Under the pieces are notes generated by a model. It was not told where the DNA came from, searched no databases, and saw only the letters and a program-made list of their open reading frames with translations. A stretch of 64,000 nt of DNA from Calendula officinalis (Eukaryota; Streptophyta; Magnoliopsida; Asterales; Asteraceae): NCBI GenBank assembly GCA_963853835.1, contig OY970820.1:80472909-80536908 (forward strand). Reading direction: 5' to 3'. Both the position numbers and the translations under genes were made by a program. Below, piece by piece: positions 8,792 to 19,416 of the stretch. The number at the start of each line of letters is the position of its first letter. Within the stretch, counting starts at the first letter, position 1.

Positions 8792-10612
8792 CACCATCTG
8801 TGCAGGGCATTCAGGCATCTCAGGCTGCAGCAGACCGAGTGACTCTGCAAGCAATCATGCAGCACATTCTGGCCATCCAACAAACTCAAAATATAATCCT
8901 AGCCAGAATGGACAAGATGAGTGGTGATATTGACTCAATAAAACAGTCAGTTTCACTACTTCAACAACCACAACAGCCTCCACAAACTCCACCATGTTCA
9001 CATGGTGATCACAATGAAGAAGGAGAAGGAGAAGGAAGTGCTGGTGATACTGATGCTGCAACTGAGCCCATGCCCTCCCCTACTCTTGAACAACCTGAGG
9101 GGGACATGGGTGGTGATACTGATCCTCTTCCCTCCTCATCAAATGATAACAAAAGGGGGGGATAAGAGACAAAGAGATACTGAGGTTGATCAAACTGAGC
9201 CATCTGCTCAGGGGGAGAAAAGAAGAAGATTGAATGAAGATCAACCTCCACAACAACAACATCAGCAAAGCCCTCATACTGAGCCAATTCGGATTCAGTA
9301 TGAGAGAAGAAGACAAAGAACTAGGTCAGCATTACAAGTTCAAGACCCACTTGAGCCATCTGCTCAGGGGGAGACTCATACTGACCAACCACATCAAACT
9401 TATTCTGAGCCACCTGCTCTTGAAGAGAATAATTTGCAAATTGTGGTCTATAGGCCGTTCATCTGGCCTATTGCTGATGATGAAGATGAAGAACCAGATT
9501 TAGTAAACTATGCACTAAATCTGGTAGAACAAGAAAGTTCTTTATCATCATCCTCGGATGATGAAGAACCAGAAAATCTGGTAATTAGAAGAAGGAGTTC
9601 ATTATCAAGAAGACCTATCGATGATGTTCTCACTTCTTCTGAATCAAGTGAGGAATCTGCTCCTCTGGTAACAAGACAAAGAAGACCTGTTCTTACAAGG
9701 GACAGTGATACCGAGCAGGCTCCAAGACTGACTCCTCAACAACTCTGGGCAGAACAAGAAAGATTTTTATATGAGCAAGAGTTGGGAGTCAAAACTGAAC
9801 CAGAATCTGACCCAGATACTGATACTCCTGGTCCTTCACATAGAATCTCAAGAAAGGGTCCAGACCATATTCAACATTATTGGAATATGGTTGCTGCTAG
9901 GACTCAGTATAAGGAACAAAGAAAGGAGTTCTTGAGGACCAAAACATTTCAAAATGTAAGGGGGATACATTGGTTAAATCTGGATGTCAATAAAGTAAGA
10001 GTGAAGCTCAAAGAAGGAAGAATTACTATCACTTGTACTGGCTTAACCAGTCCCCCTATGAAGATATTTATTCATGATATTCAAAGAATTGGTCTTCAAG
10101 ACTGGGTGAAGATCACAAGACTGATCAAAGAGCTTCCAAAGAAATCAACTTATGATCAAATAGTCTTGGATGAGATCTGTGCAGTAGCTGCAGTATGTTA
10201 TGAGAAGGATTTACTTCATGAAATAGAGTACAGAACCCTCAGTGTTATGACTGAGGCTTACTCAAACAACAGACCAGAATGCCTTCATACATACAAGTAT
10301 CTTAGAAAGTATCCTCTTCCTCCTAACCTTGTCTTTCAGGATCAAAAGAGTGTCATATATCCAACTTCTGGATATATGTATACTGACTCAGATGATAGAG
10401 AGTGCTTCATTTCTGAAGAAGATCTACCAAGAGCTCAAATCAGTCACCTTGTTGGACTGAAATGGATGATCACCAAGAAAGAAGACTCTTGGTTCAGAAA
10501 GAAGATTGTTGCAGTTCTGAATAGTAGAAGGGATGAACTCAAAAGCAGAGAAGAGTTTGTCCACATTAAACAAGAAGTCTTCTATGAGAATGAAGCCATT
10601 AACAGCAAATGA
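8792..10612 (+). pseudogene. Sirevirus A post-pol gene, exon 2 (single frame change at a G run)
   Basis: Exon 2 starts in frame with exon 1. It opens with a heptad-like, Gln-rich helix (MQHILAIQQTQNIILARMD, then IDSIKQSVSLLQQ), likely a coiled coil. The frame stops at 9163-9165 immediately after a run of seven G at 9155-9161; the neighbouring frame is open from there to TGA 10610-10612. That second part contains two basic clusters, DKRQRD and EKRRRLNE, resembling a bipartite nuclear signal, a long acidic Ser/Glu region, and a C-terminal folded domain (HIQHYWNMVAARTQYKEQRK, IHWLNLDVNKVRVKL, YLRKYPLPPNLVFQDQ). The shift is either a one-base slip mutation or a slippery site. No transmembrane segment is visible. 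Family function unknown. Confidence 0.7.
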
Positions 10613-10683
10613 AGAAGAAGATATTGCTACCTATGCTGTTGTATTTTTTGTTTATCTCTTTGTAATTGTTTTGTTATCATTAG

Positions 10684-10695
10684 ATATGGGGAGAT
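10684..10695 (+). other. Polypurine tract of Sirevirus A
   Basis: ATATGGGGAGA immediately precedes the LTR start TGTTAAGG at 10696. This is the usual primer for plus-strand cDNA synthesis and fixes the LTR boundary. Confidence 0.75.
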
Positions 10696-11204
10696 TGTTA
10701 AGGCAAAAAGCCTTGCCCCTTTGGATCTTAAGATAACAAAACAACCTAGACTAGCTTTGATTTATATGTAGAATAATATAGCTAAGTTTAGGTCTGATAC
10801 TGAGTGATCAGTATTGGAACTCAGTATCAGTACTCAGTATCAGATAGTGATACTGAGTACAAGGACTGAGTAGAAGGACTGAGTGATACTCAGTATAGTA
10901 ACGGACTAAGATCAAATCCCTTGATCTTAGTCATTTTCCTTACTTAGTCCTTCGGTTACTCCTTTGCTCATCATGTAAGATCTCTATAACATTATAAATA
11001 GAGATCATCTTGCAAAGGAGTACTCACCAATTTACTTTACACTTTCATATCTTTGTAATTGATTAGTGGTCTTGTTATTCCGCAACAAGCCACACTTAGT
11101 GGATTTATACATTTGACTCATATCTTGTTCTTATACAATATTTGTCTTAGTGCTATAATTAACCAATCAATTAATCAACTAAACCAGGGTGTTGTGACCG
11201 AACA
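10696..11204 (+). repeat. 3' LTR of Sirevirus A
   Basis: Starts TGTTAAGG after the polypurine tract and is taken to end GACCGAACA at 11204, by analogy with the GGATCCAACA end of the Sirevirus B LTR. A TATA box (TATAAATA, 10993-11000) lies mid-LTR. Positions 10797-10905 are an almost continuous cluster of ATACTGAG/CTCAGTAT words. The right end is less certain than the left because the partner LTR is not in the window. Confidence 0.65.
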
Positions 11205-12579
11205 ATACTTGATCCTAGGGTTCTTCCTAGTATTTCGAAAATTGCCAGGGTTCTTAGAAACCTTCTTGACCAATTAAACTAGACTAGTTTAATATTCTTG
11301 GTCCTAGGGTTCTTCCCTTTTTCGAAAATTATGAAGAAGAAGAAAAAAATACTTGAAACAAAAAAAACTTAAAATTAAAGTAAACAAACAATCTTTGTTA
11401 ATCTAGTCTAGATCTCTAAACCAACGCTCTGATACCATTGTAGGGATTTACTACGCACCATGCGACTGATCAAACACTTGGGTCGACCTCCTAGTGTACT
11501 TGGTTCGAACCTTGCTAACCAAGAACATGAACTTGTTCTTGACCGGTTAAAACCAACTAGCTGATTTAATTCCTAAATACGGAACTGGGATTAAACCTAA
11601 TCCTTAAGTCCTAAAGGATTGAGATGTTGGAAATCTAGATTAGGTTAACAAGAAAGAAACCTTGTACGAAGAACTCGAACACACACACACACTTGTGTGT
11701 TCGTCGACTACTACCAAGAGCTCTAGGGTTCTTGGTTCGACTTCGAACAAGAGGAGAGGAAGAAGGAGTGTTCCATGAATCATACCTTAGGTTAATGCTT
11801 AAGATAAGTCCACTGATGATGAACACGACGAACGATCCTCTAGATGATCACTTGCAACGATCTTGGATATTCAAGACTTGAAGAACACGAAGAATGAATG
11901 AAGAACACGAAGAACGAAGAACACCAAATGATGGTGTCTTAGTTTCGGCCGAATAGGGTAAAGGGGCAAGCGTTTTGGCTCTTTTAGGTGTAACCTAATA
12001 AGTGATGCCTAAGCCCTCTATTTATAATAGATGGACTTTCACTTAGGGCCCTTCTAGTTTAATTAAGATTAATCTCTTGATTAAACTTATCCTTTTACAC
12101 TTCTATCCCTTTTAGTTTAACTAGTTTATTATTGTTGCACTTAACTATTAAATGTCTAGTATTAACACACTAATAATTTGGTACCCATATACACGAATTA
12201 TATATACTTGTATTTATACTTTTAATAGTTAATTATATAATAACCTTTATATAATTTATACAATAATATAATCCAATTACTATATGATTTAATAGCTTTA
12301 AATCATAGCATGGATAACCTTTAATTAACACATTGTATATTTACTCAACTAGTAAATGTACAACTGCTTGTATTAATTAGTTAGTTAAACTAATCTAGTA
12401 ATAAGTTAAACTTAACTTAATACTTAACTGATTCATAATGACTATTATGAATCATTCCTCTTCGTAGTATCGTTGCATAACTTGCTCGTATTTCATGCAC
12501 TCACCGGTGTGACCCTTAAGTGTTTCGTAGGCATGGATGTATCATCATAGGTTGACTAACTGTGCACATAATTCCTTCA
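11205..12579 (-). mobile_element. Angela-like copia element 1: 5' LTR and leader
   Basis: Minus strand: LTR from 12579 (TGAAGGAATTATGTGC) to 11439 (ending CCCTACA), then primer-binding site TGGTATCAGAGC at 11437-11426, then leader to 11205, where Sirevirus A interrupts. The LTR shares long similarity with the copies at 16227-17006, 19417-20552, 24440-25550 and 58981-59415. On its right it breaks directly into the gypsy D reverse transcriptase reading frame. Coding parts, if any, are off the window to the left. Confidence 0.8.
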
Positions 12580-13041
12580 CTCATCACGTACCTTCAATTG
12601 GTGATAACCTGAACGAAGGTCAATCTTGGAATAGAAACTAGATCCTTGGAGCTGGTCGAATAGATCATCGATTCTAGGAAGAGGATAACGATGCTTAAGA
12701 TCACTTTGTTTAGCTCACGATAGTCGATGCACATTCTCATCGAACCATCCTTCTTCTTCTTCTTCTTCTTCTTCTTCTTCACGAAGAGTACCGGAGCTCC
12801 CAGGGCGAGAAACTCGGTCGAATTAAACCAAGGTTAATGAGCTCTTTGAGTTGCGAAGAAAGTTCTTGCATCTCAGAAGGTGCAAGACGATAAGGTGCAC
12901 GAGCAATAGTTGCAGCACCGGGAATTAGATCAATACGAAATTCGACTTGTCGAGGATGAGGTAGTCCAGGCAGTTCATCAGGAAACACACCAGGAAAATC
13001 ACGAACGATTGGGATATCCTCGATCTTACGATCTTTGGATG
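12580..13041 (-). pseudogene. Gypsy D reverse transcriptase, N-terminal part
   Basis: Minus-strand sequence shows DFPGVFPDELPGLP, VEFRIDLIPGAATIARAPYR, LAPSEMQELSSQLKELINLG and FIRPS-like sequence, then a lysine run and DGSMRMCIDYRELNKV. These are the opening blocks of a Tekay/chromovirus reverse transcriptase. The frame is lost around 12785, where SPWGAP-like sequence should lead into the lysines. The usual two or three lysines before DGS have become about ten, from a (ttc)10 tract at 12751-12780. The left end is cut by the Angela-like LTR at 12579; the catalytic YxDD would lie beyond it. Confidence 0.85.
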
Positions 13042-13046
13042 ATTTA

Positions 13047-14411
13047 TGTCACACCCCGCCAAAAGTGGTTTGTATAGAAAATGGTTTGCGGAAGAACGGG
13101 TGTGCGGCTATCATGAGTAACACAAGCATATGATTATTGTAAACAATAGATGTTCCCAAAATCTAAATAATATTTGAAATAAAGTAGGTCACAAAATTTA
13201 ATGTTAACAAAGGTATTTGAAACGTATAAAGAAAATGTTTTTAATAAATCGTGGCTTCTTGACACATGCATGCTTGTGATCCAATGCTACTAAGACTTAT
13301 GCTTCAACTTAGCTACCTGAAAAACATATGAAAAAAATGATCAACAAAAATTGTTGAGTGAATCCAGAGGTTTATAGTTTGATTTGAAATCCAAAGTTTT
13401 ATGTATGCCAATATTGACATAAATTGTATAATGATATAGTCTCTGAAAATGATTTCAAGTCTAAAATGTTCATGTGCCAACCATGGCATAAATTGTGTGA
13501 TGAAATAATGTTTGAAAATGATTTCCCACCACAGGCTGTAATCTGATAATAATTGATTTGTTGAAATATTGAAACATGTAAGTGTTTTGAAAAGCATGGC
13601 CTTCGAGTTAAAATGCTGACCCTAAGCCCATAATCAAACTCCAACTCTAATGATAATGAATATAAGATATGCACTCCCTGATTTTCGAAGTTGTGGGAGG
13701 AAGAGTCTTAGCCAATGGTACCATCTGCATATCGAGGATCTAGTCGCAACTAGCTAATGATTATGACATGTAAGCTACATCTAAACTTAGTCCGAGCATA
13801 AGGATTGATTGTCATGGTTTAAGTTATGTTTCATCACAATCACAAGTAAAATAAATAGTCAAAGTAGGCTTTACTGTAACCCATTGATATATAATATAAA
13901 CATTTATAAAAAAAGTTGATATGTTTTTCACCCCAAAACAATATAAATACGTAGTAAAAAGAGGGGTTGTGGACTCACCTGATGCAAAGCTAGGAAAATG
14001 CAAATGATAATGTGCAAATCTGACAATGACTTCTTAGCGCCCTAAACGCAAGAATAACAATAATAAGAGACGGCTCTATCGGCACGTCTATGCTAGATGT
14101 TTCACTCCAATGATTGATTTTTAAAATATGGATAGGTATGAGAGACTTGTTAGTGATTTATAAAAATATTGATTTGATAATCTCGTATTTTAAATATGTT
14201 TACTTATATTGTTCTATAAGTCTTGCCAATATTTAGCGTTTGTTTTACGTATTTATTATAGTGTTGGTGAATTACGCGTTTGATAAATGGATAAGTAATA
14301 AATACATAAATATTTAAATAATTATTTAATTGTTTAATAATAGTATATAAATAAATGGTTGAATAAATAATTAATTAATGATAATAAAATAAATAGATAA
14401 AAATATGTTAT

Positions 14412-14478
<67 letters not shown>

Positions 14479-15758
14479 GTAGATTTTAAAGTGTGAGCTT
14501 AAATCTGAATTTTGTTGGGCTTACTATGTTAGATTATTTAAATTTATATGTTAGGTTAATGATAGACTGGGCCGAAAAGAAACAGAGATGGACTGCTGTA
14601 GGTAGTGGGCTCACACCTGTTGGGCCGTAGGGTTCGTGTACTGGGCCGCACACAGCGAATGGAAACGTAGCGCAGACTTCTGGTTCAAAGCTGAAGATGT
14701 TAACCAACTGAGCTACGCTAGAACTTTGGTTTTAAGACATGTAATATGTATATAAAGTACCAGTTCCACAGTTTTGTTCAAATAGAAAATAAGTGGTGTG
14801 ACGAGGTCTGTAATGACCGAAATTTATTTGGTTTCAAGGGATTACTTTGAGCATAAAAATTGTACATAACCATATTTTAATTACCAAATCATAGGGAGTG
14901 ATTACATCCAACATAAACACAATATTTAAAGCTAAAAATCAAAGAAAAATATTTGAGAATGAAGAAACTTACCAAGCTTTTTGGTGGGTGTTCTTGAGAG
15001 AGTTCTTGGGTATTGTTTTGCACAGAATTTTTGGGATGAATGAGACGGAGTGAATGATTTTCGGATAAATGAGGGATGGCTTAATCAACTTGGTAGTTTA
15101 GAGCTTATCTATTAGAAATTAAATTATAGATATTTATCACAAAAATGTGGGGAGTTAGTTGGGTTTTCTTGGGGGAGAAGTAGAGATACGGGAGGGGGGG
15201 GGGGGGCACGGCCAGGAGGGTGTGGGGTTTTAATTTCTATTAAAATTATTTGGTCTAATTTATTCGTACCGTGCATGTGTGAGCATCGGTATAATTGTCT
15301 GGTAAAATATTTTAACTGTGGTTTTAATTGGTTTCTAACGGTAGTTAATTTCTGACTGAAATTTATGAGTTCAGATACATTTTTGATGATTTTCAGTAAT
15401 TTCAAATTATAGCAAGTGATAAATGTTGTTACTTGTATATTTGTTCGAGTATGATGTTGTGTACATTATTTTTCGTACCGGCTGATTTGGTTGAGCAAAT
15501 GTTTCGTTATGAAATATAAGATTATATTTTGGTTCAATATAGTTTAATTGATACGTCACAAACTCGCTAAATATATAGTTTTAACTATATGAGACACAAA
15601 CTAACTACCTTGTGCACGATGAATGATGTGTACTACCTACACACGATATGAGGGTTACTGCTAGCCTTAATTTCTAAAATAAATACGATGAATGATCTGC
15701 AATAAAAATTTGGTCACATCACATGTCGGGTCACGTACCCAATCTGAGAGTTGTCACA
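13047..15758 (-). repeat. Solo LTR, Tekay family, inserted in gypsy D
   Basis: 2712 bases with TGTCACACCCCGCC at the left and GTTGTCACA at the right, flanked by perfect 5-bp duplications attta (13042-13046 and 15759-15763). It separates the protease and reverse transcriptase of element D. Its left end resembles the D LTR edge at 22867 and its right end the D LTR edge at 32731, so it is probably the same family. No internal region remains, as expected after LTR-LTR recombination. It holds an AT microsatellite (14415-14475), a 13-G run (15194-15206) and several TGGGCC words near 14515-14650, but no gene. Confidence 0.88.
14415..14475. repeat. (AT)n microsatellite
   Basis: About 30 uninterrupted AT units inside the solo LTR. 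Confidence 0.95.
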
Positions 15759-15763
15759 ATTTA

Positions 15764-16221
15764 TCAATGATATGAGCAAAGAATGATTGATATCCCTTAC
15801 GAAGATATTTTTGGGTTTTCAAAGAACTTATGATTTTAATATTGTTATTTCTTTGTTCACCAGAAATTACTAATGTTTGTTTGTTTGGCAAAGGAATTTG
15901 AATTTGTTTAGAATAGCATATAATTTCTGCATGATTTTTAGATAGCCAGTCCATACCAACGACTATATCAAAGCTACCTAATTCTACTGGCACTAGGTCA
16001 ATATCAAACAAATGGTTGTCTAGGTCTAACACACAATTCTTGTAGACTTCACTAGATCTAATCAACTTGCCATTAGCTAACTCAATCTCATAGTCTATAT
16101 CTAAATTCTCTGGGTCACAATCTAGACACTTGCTAAAGTCAATAGACACAAAACTCAAATCAGCGCCCGAGTCGAATAAAATAGAAGCGAAATGATTGTT
16201 TATGATGAACGTACCGCTAAC
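15764..16221 (-). CDS. Gypsy D aspartic protease segment
   Basis: About 150 open residues on the minus strand, from the insertion point of Angela-like element 2 (16222-16226 is its target copy) to the solo LTR (target copy 15759-15763). It has VSGTFIINNHFASILFDSGA with the catalytic D-S-G-A, then DLVPVELGSFDIVVGMDWLS, then TQKYLRKGYQSFFAHII. This is the retropepsin region of Tekay-type polyproteins, which cleaves Gag-Pol. No stop occurs inside; the apparent ends are insertion breaks. It is the direct continuation of gag at 20558 and leads to the reverse transcriptase at 13041. Confidence 0.85.
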
Positions 16222-16226
16222 GGTAT

Positions 16227-17006
16227 TGAAGGGTTTCACTATGCACCATGCGACTGATCGACCCATGGGATCGACCTCCTAGTATACTTGATTCGGACCA
16301 TGACTGACCAAGAACATGAACTTGTTCTTGATCGGTTAAAACCAACTAGCTGATTTAATCCCTAAATGCGGAACTGGGATTAAACCTAATCCTTAAACCC
16401 TAAAGGATTGGGATGTTGGAAATCTAGATTAGGTTACCAAGAAAGGAACCTTGTACGAAGAACTTGAACACACACACATACTTGTGTGTGTTCGTCCACT
16501 ACTACCAAGAACCCTAGGGTTCTTGGTTCAACTTCGAACAAGAGGAGAAGGAGGAAGAGTGTTCCATGAATCATACCTTAGGTTAATACTTAAGATAAGT
16601 CCACTGATGATGAACACGACGAACGATCCTCTAGATGATCACTTGCAACGAACTTGGATCTTCAAGACTTGAAGAACACGAAGAACGAATGAAGAACACG
16701 AAGAACGAAGAACACCAAACTTGGTGTTCTTGGGGTGTTCGGCCGAATAGGAGTAAAGGGGGCAAGGGATTCGGCTTCTAAGGTGTAACCTAATAAGTGA
16801 TGCCTAAGCCCTCTATTTATAATAGATGGACTTTCACTTAGGGCCCTTCTAGTTTAATTAAGATTAATCTCTTAATTAAACTTATCCTTTTACACTTCTA
16901 TCCCTTTTAGTTTAACTAGTTTATTATTGTTGCACTTAACTATTAAATGTCTAGTATTAACACACTAATAATTCGGTACCCATATACACGAATTATTTAC
17001 ACTTGT
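16227..17006 (-). repeat. 3' LTR of Angela-like element 2 (inner end truncated)
   Basis: Begins TGAAGGGTTTCAC at 16227 and matches the 11439-12579 LTR closely up to about ACTTGTA near 17004. There internal spacer sequence begins, and the last 400 or so bases of the LTR plus the polypurine tract are missing. Confidence 0.8.
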
Positions 17007-18275
17007 AACTAAAGCCTATTTTAGTTACTTGATTTGTAGATATTCTTACCAGTTAAAGAAATTTCCTTAAATGACTATGTTATCCACTGAAGGGTTAACA
17101 ACCTATTAGATATACAGTAATTAATCACAAGACTTGTGATCACACTATTAGGTTTGCAGTAATCTAATATTAACGATCATTTATTATTTCTCTTAACTCT
17201 TTGGCTAACGACTTGGTAAAACCTTGTTGTTAATGTCTTACTAACTTACTGAATTCATCAACATCTTTAATGAATTACGTTAGTCTTAGCTCCCACTTAC
17301 TTTAATGAAATTTAAGCATCTCTTAAACTACTTTGACCTAGTCAATAACTTGTAGTTTAATCTTTTTAAGAATTCTATCAATAATTAAGATCATCCTTTG
17401 CATTTGTGAATATCCAACATTCATGTTTAGGGAATTATGATTTTTATTGATTACTGTATCTAACAAGTATAAAACACTTGAAACGATGCTTCCAATTCTT
17501 AAATACATTATTATTCTTTAAGAACTTTATTTAATGCCAAAGTCATCACTTGGATTTGTCAAATATCCATTATTCCTATTAGGGAATTATGACTTGATTA
17601 AATATTGTATTTATTACAAGTATAAAAGACTTACAATAATATCTTTTAATTCCTAAATTCTTTTAATATAGTTTGTCCCTTTTAAGAGTCATTTAATGTC
17701 TAAGTCATTTTACTTGGATTATACGAATATCCAATTATTCCTATTAGAGAATTATGACTTCATTAAATCCTTTACTACAAGTATAAACGACTTGTAATAA
17801 TACTCTTAAAGTCTATCTTGATTGTATCCAATATAATCATACTATATTAATACTAATACTTTAAAACTTTCTATCATAAGTAATGACTATTGCTTAAAAT
17901 GTTTTCACTAAATTCAATAACTCTTGAACCTTATGCTTCCATAAAACTCTTAAATACTTTCATTAGAAAAACTTTCTAATTACTAGCATCTAAATACCTT
18001 GAGCTATCAAGACATTATTTATACAACAATCAAACAAATATATATAAACATGAAATATAAGTAAATCAAAACTTGACTTACAATCTAGTCATAATCCTTG
18101 ACTAGTGTAATTATCACACGTGCACACAATATAATTCAACCATGGATTCGAGATTAATTAAAACCAAAATAAAACTTTTTTTAACAAAAATTAAAATTAT
18201 CCAAACAATAAAGTAAAATTGTTTAAAACGAATCCACAAAATACTAAATTATAAAACTTGGTGCTCGTGGGATCA
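17007..18275 (-). repeat. Non-coding spacer with three degenerate tandem units
   Basis: Units begin near 17395, 17560 and 17716 and are roughly 110-170 bases each. Shared features are GAATATCCA, CCTATTAGGGAATTATGAC, ACAAGTATAAA and CATTTAATG. The equivalent spacer of Angela-like element 4 (26698-27315 plus 29511-30110) keeps the same three units, so the array is ancestral to the family. No coding frame is seen. Confidence 0.75.
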
Positions 18276-19286
18276 TCAACATCTCATGCTGTTCGTCATC
18301 ACTTTCCATCTCCTCCTGCAATAAACGATTGCAAAAGTTAGATTACTCGTAACGTACTTTATAAGTATCTTAAAGTGATTAAGAAGTGTGGTTGTGTTAC
18401 CTGAGGAACTTGTGTTTCCTCCACTACCACTTGCACCCTTTGGACAATTCCTTTTCCAATGCCCAGCCTCACCACACTTGAAGCACCGGTTCTCGGTCCT
18501 CGCAGTGTTAGGCTTAACCTTCTTGACCTTTTGTTTGACACCTTTACCATTTGGCACTCCTTGGTTAGGATATGTTTTACCCTCTGCTTTACCACCATGC
18601 CCTTTTATCTTCTTCCCACCGCCACCGCCATTACCGATCATGAGAACGTCCTTACATTTGGTCCCCAAACTCAACTCAGCTGTCTTGAGCATGGAATGTA
18701 GCTCAGCAATGGATTTTTCCATATTATGCATGTTGTAGTTGACCACAAAAGACTTGTAATCATCAGACAACGAGTTGAGTATAGTATCTGTTGCCATTTG
18801 CAACGGTATGGGGTGACCAAGTCTAACGAGGTGATCCATGTGTCCCTTCATTTTCATGACGTGGACACTCACCGGCGTTCCTTTGACCATCTTGCAAGAG
18901 TTGAAGGCTCGATTGATGTCAAACCTCTTAGTGAGAGCTTGTTCTTGAAATGAATCCCTAAGTTGCTGGATCATCTCAAATGCAGGCACATCAATAAGTC
19001 CTGCTTGTAACTCAGGACTCATAGTGGCGAGCATCAGACAGCTCACATCGAGTGCATCACGGACATGCTTATCATAAGCTTGCCTCGTTTCAGCTCTGGC
19101 ATTAACAACAGGGGTGTTTGGTACTGCTCTTTCCAAGACGTACCACTTTCTCTCATGCCTGAGCACAATACGAAGATTGCGCTCCCAGTTGAGAAAGTTT
19201 GACCCAGTCAACTTGTCCTTTTCAAGGATTGAGCGAAGTGAGAGATTGTTGGTACTTGTCGTTGCGATTGCATTTGTTGCTGCCAT
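18276..19286 (-). CDS. Gag of Angela-like copia element 2
   Basis: 336 residues from ATG 19286. The N-terminus reads LSLRSILEKDKLTGSNFLNW, then NLRIVLRHERKWYV and LDVSCLMLATMSPELQ, the hallmark of Angela/BARE-1 Gag. A zinc knuckle, CFKCGEAGHWKRNC, lies near residues 278-291, and the protein stops 40-50 residues after it with no protease. The capsid and RNA-binding parts look complete, so it could in principle make particles, while every enzyme would have to come from another element. A decayed relative is at 30115-31159, and an intact full-length relative is the Gag-Pol at 45095-49102. Confidence 0.88.
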   Translation of the reverse strand: MAATNAIATTSTNNLSLRSILEKDKLTGSNFLNWERNLRIVLRHERKWYVLERAVPNTPVVNARAETRQAYDKHVRDALDVSCLMLATMSPELQAGLIDVPAFEMIQQLRDSFQEQALTKRFDINRAFNSCKMVKGTPVSVHVMKMKGHMDHLVRLGHPIPLQMATDTILNSLSDDYKSFVVNYNMHNMEKSIAELHSMLKTAELSLGTKCKDVLMIGNGGGGGKKIKGHGGKAEGKTYPNQGVPNGKGVKQKVKKVKPNTARTENRCFKCGEAGHWKRNCPKGASGSGGNTSSSGNTTTLLNHFKILIKYVTSNLTFAIVYCRRRWKVMTNSMRC

Positions 19287-19416
19287 CTACAAATCAAACC
19301 CAGTTTAATTAGTAATCATCAATAAACATTCTATAAAATATATTATAAACCCATAATTAATATTTTAGGCCTAGGATCCATATATCACATTCTCGCCGCA
19401 AGGTTTGGGCACTTCC

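Larger units (their letters stand above)
1140..11204 (+). mobile_element. Ty1/copia Sirevirus A (5' end displaced, 3' LTR present)
   Basis: Order on the plus strand: gag (1166-2893), pol (2902-6257, broken), a spacer with a TATA box, a large post-pol gene split by an intron (6719-10612), polypurine tract, 3' LTR (10696-11204). A long Gag with two zinc knuckles and an extra gene after pol is the Sirevirus (SIRE/Maximus) plan. The 5' LTR and start of gag are off the window beyond the Reina-like insertion. The right side abuts the leader of a minus-strand Angela-like element (11205-11438). The word ATACTGA/TCAGTAT recurs throughout the element. Confidence 0.85.

Noticed and set aside
8709..8927. 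Plus-strand frame across the intron-exon 2 border
   Set aside because: Mostly intron sequence; the exon 2 frame beginning at 8792 explains the region better.
15124..15405. Proline-rich minus-strand frame in the solo LTR
   Set aside because: The prolines come from a G homopolymer; the region is non-coding LTR.
18388..18953. Plus-strand frames opposite the Angela-like Gag
   Set aside because: Antisense shadows of the zinc-knuckle region.
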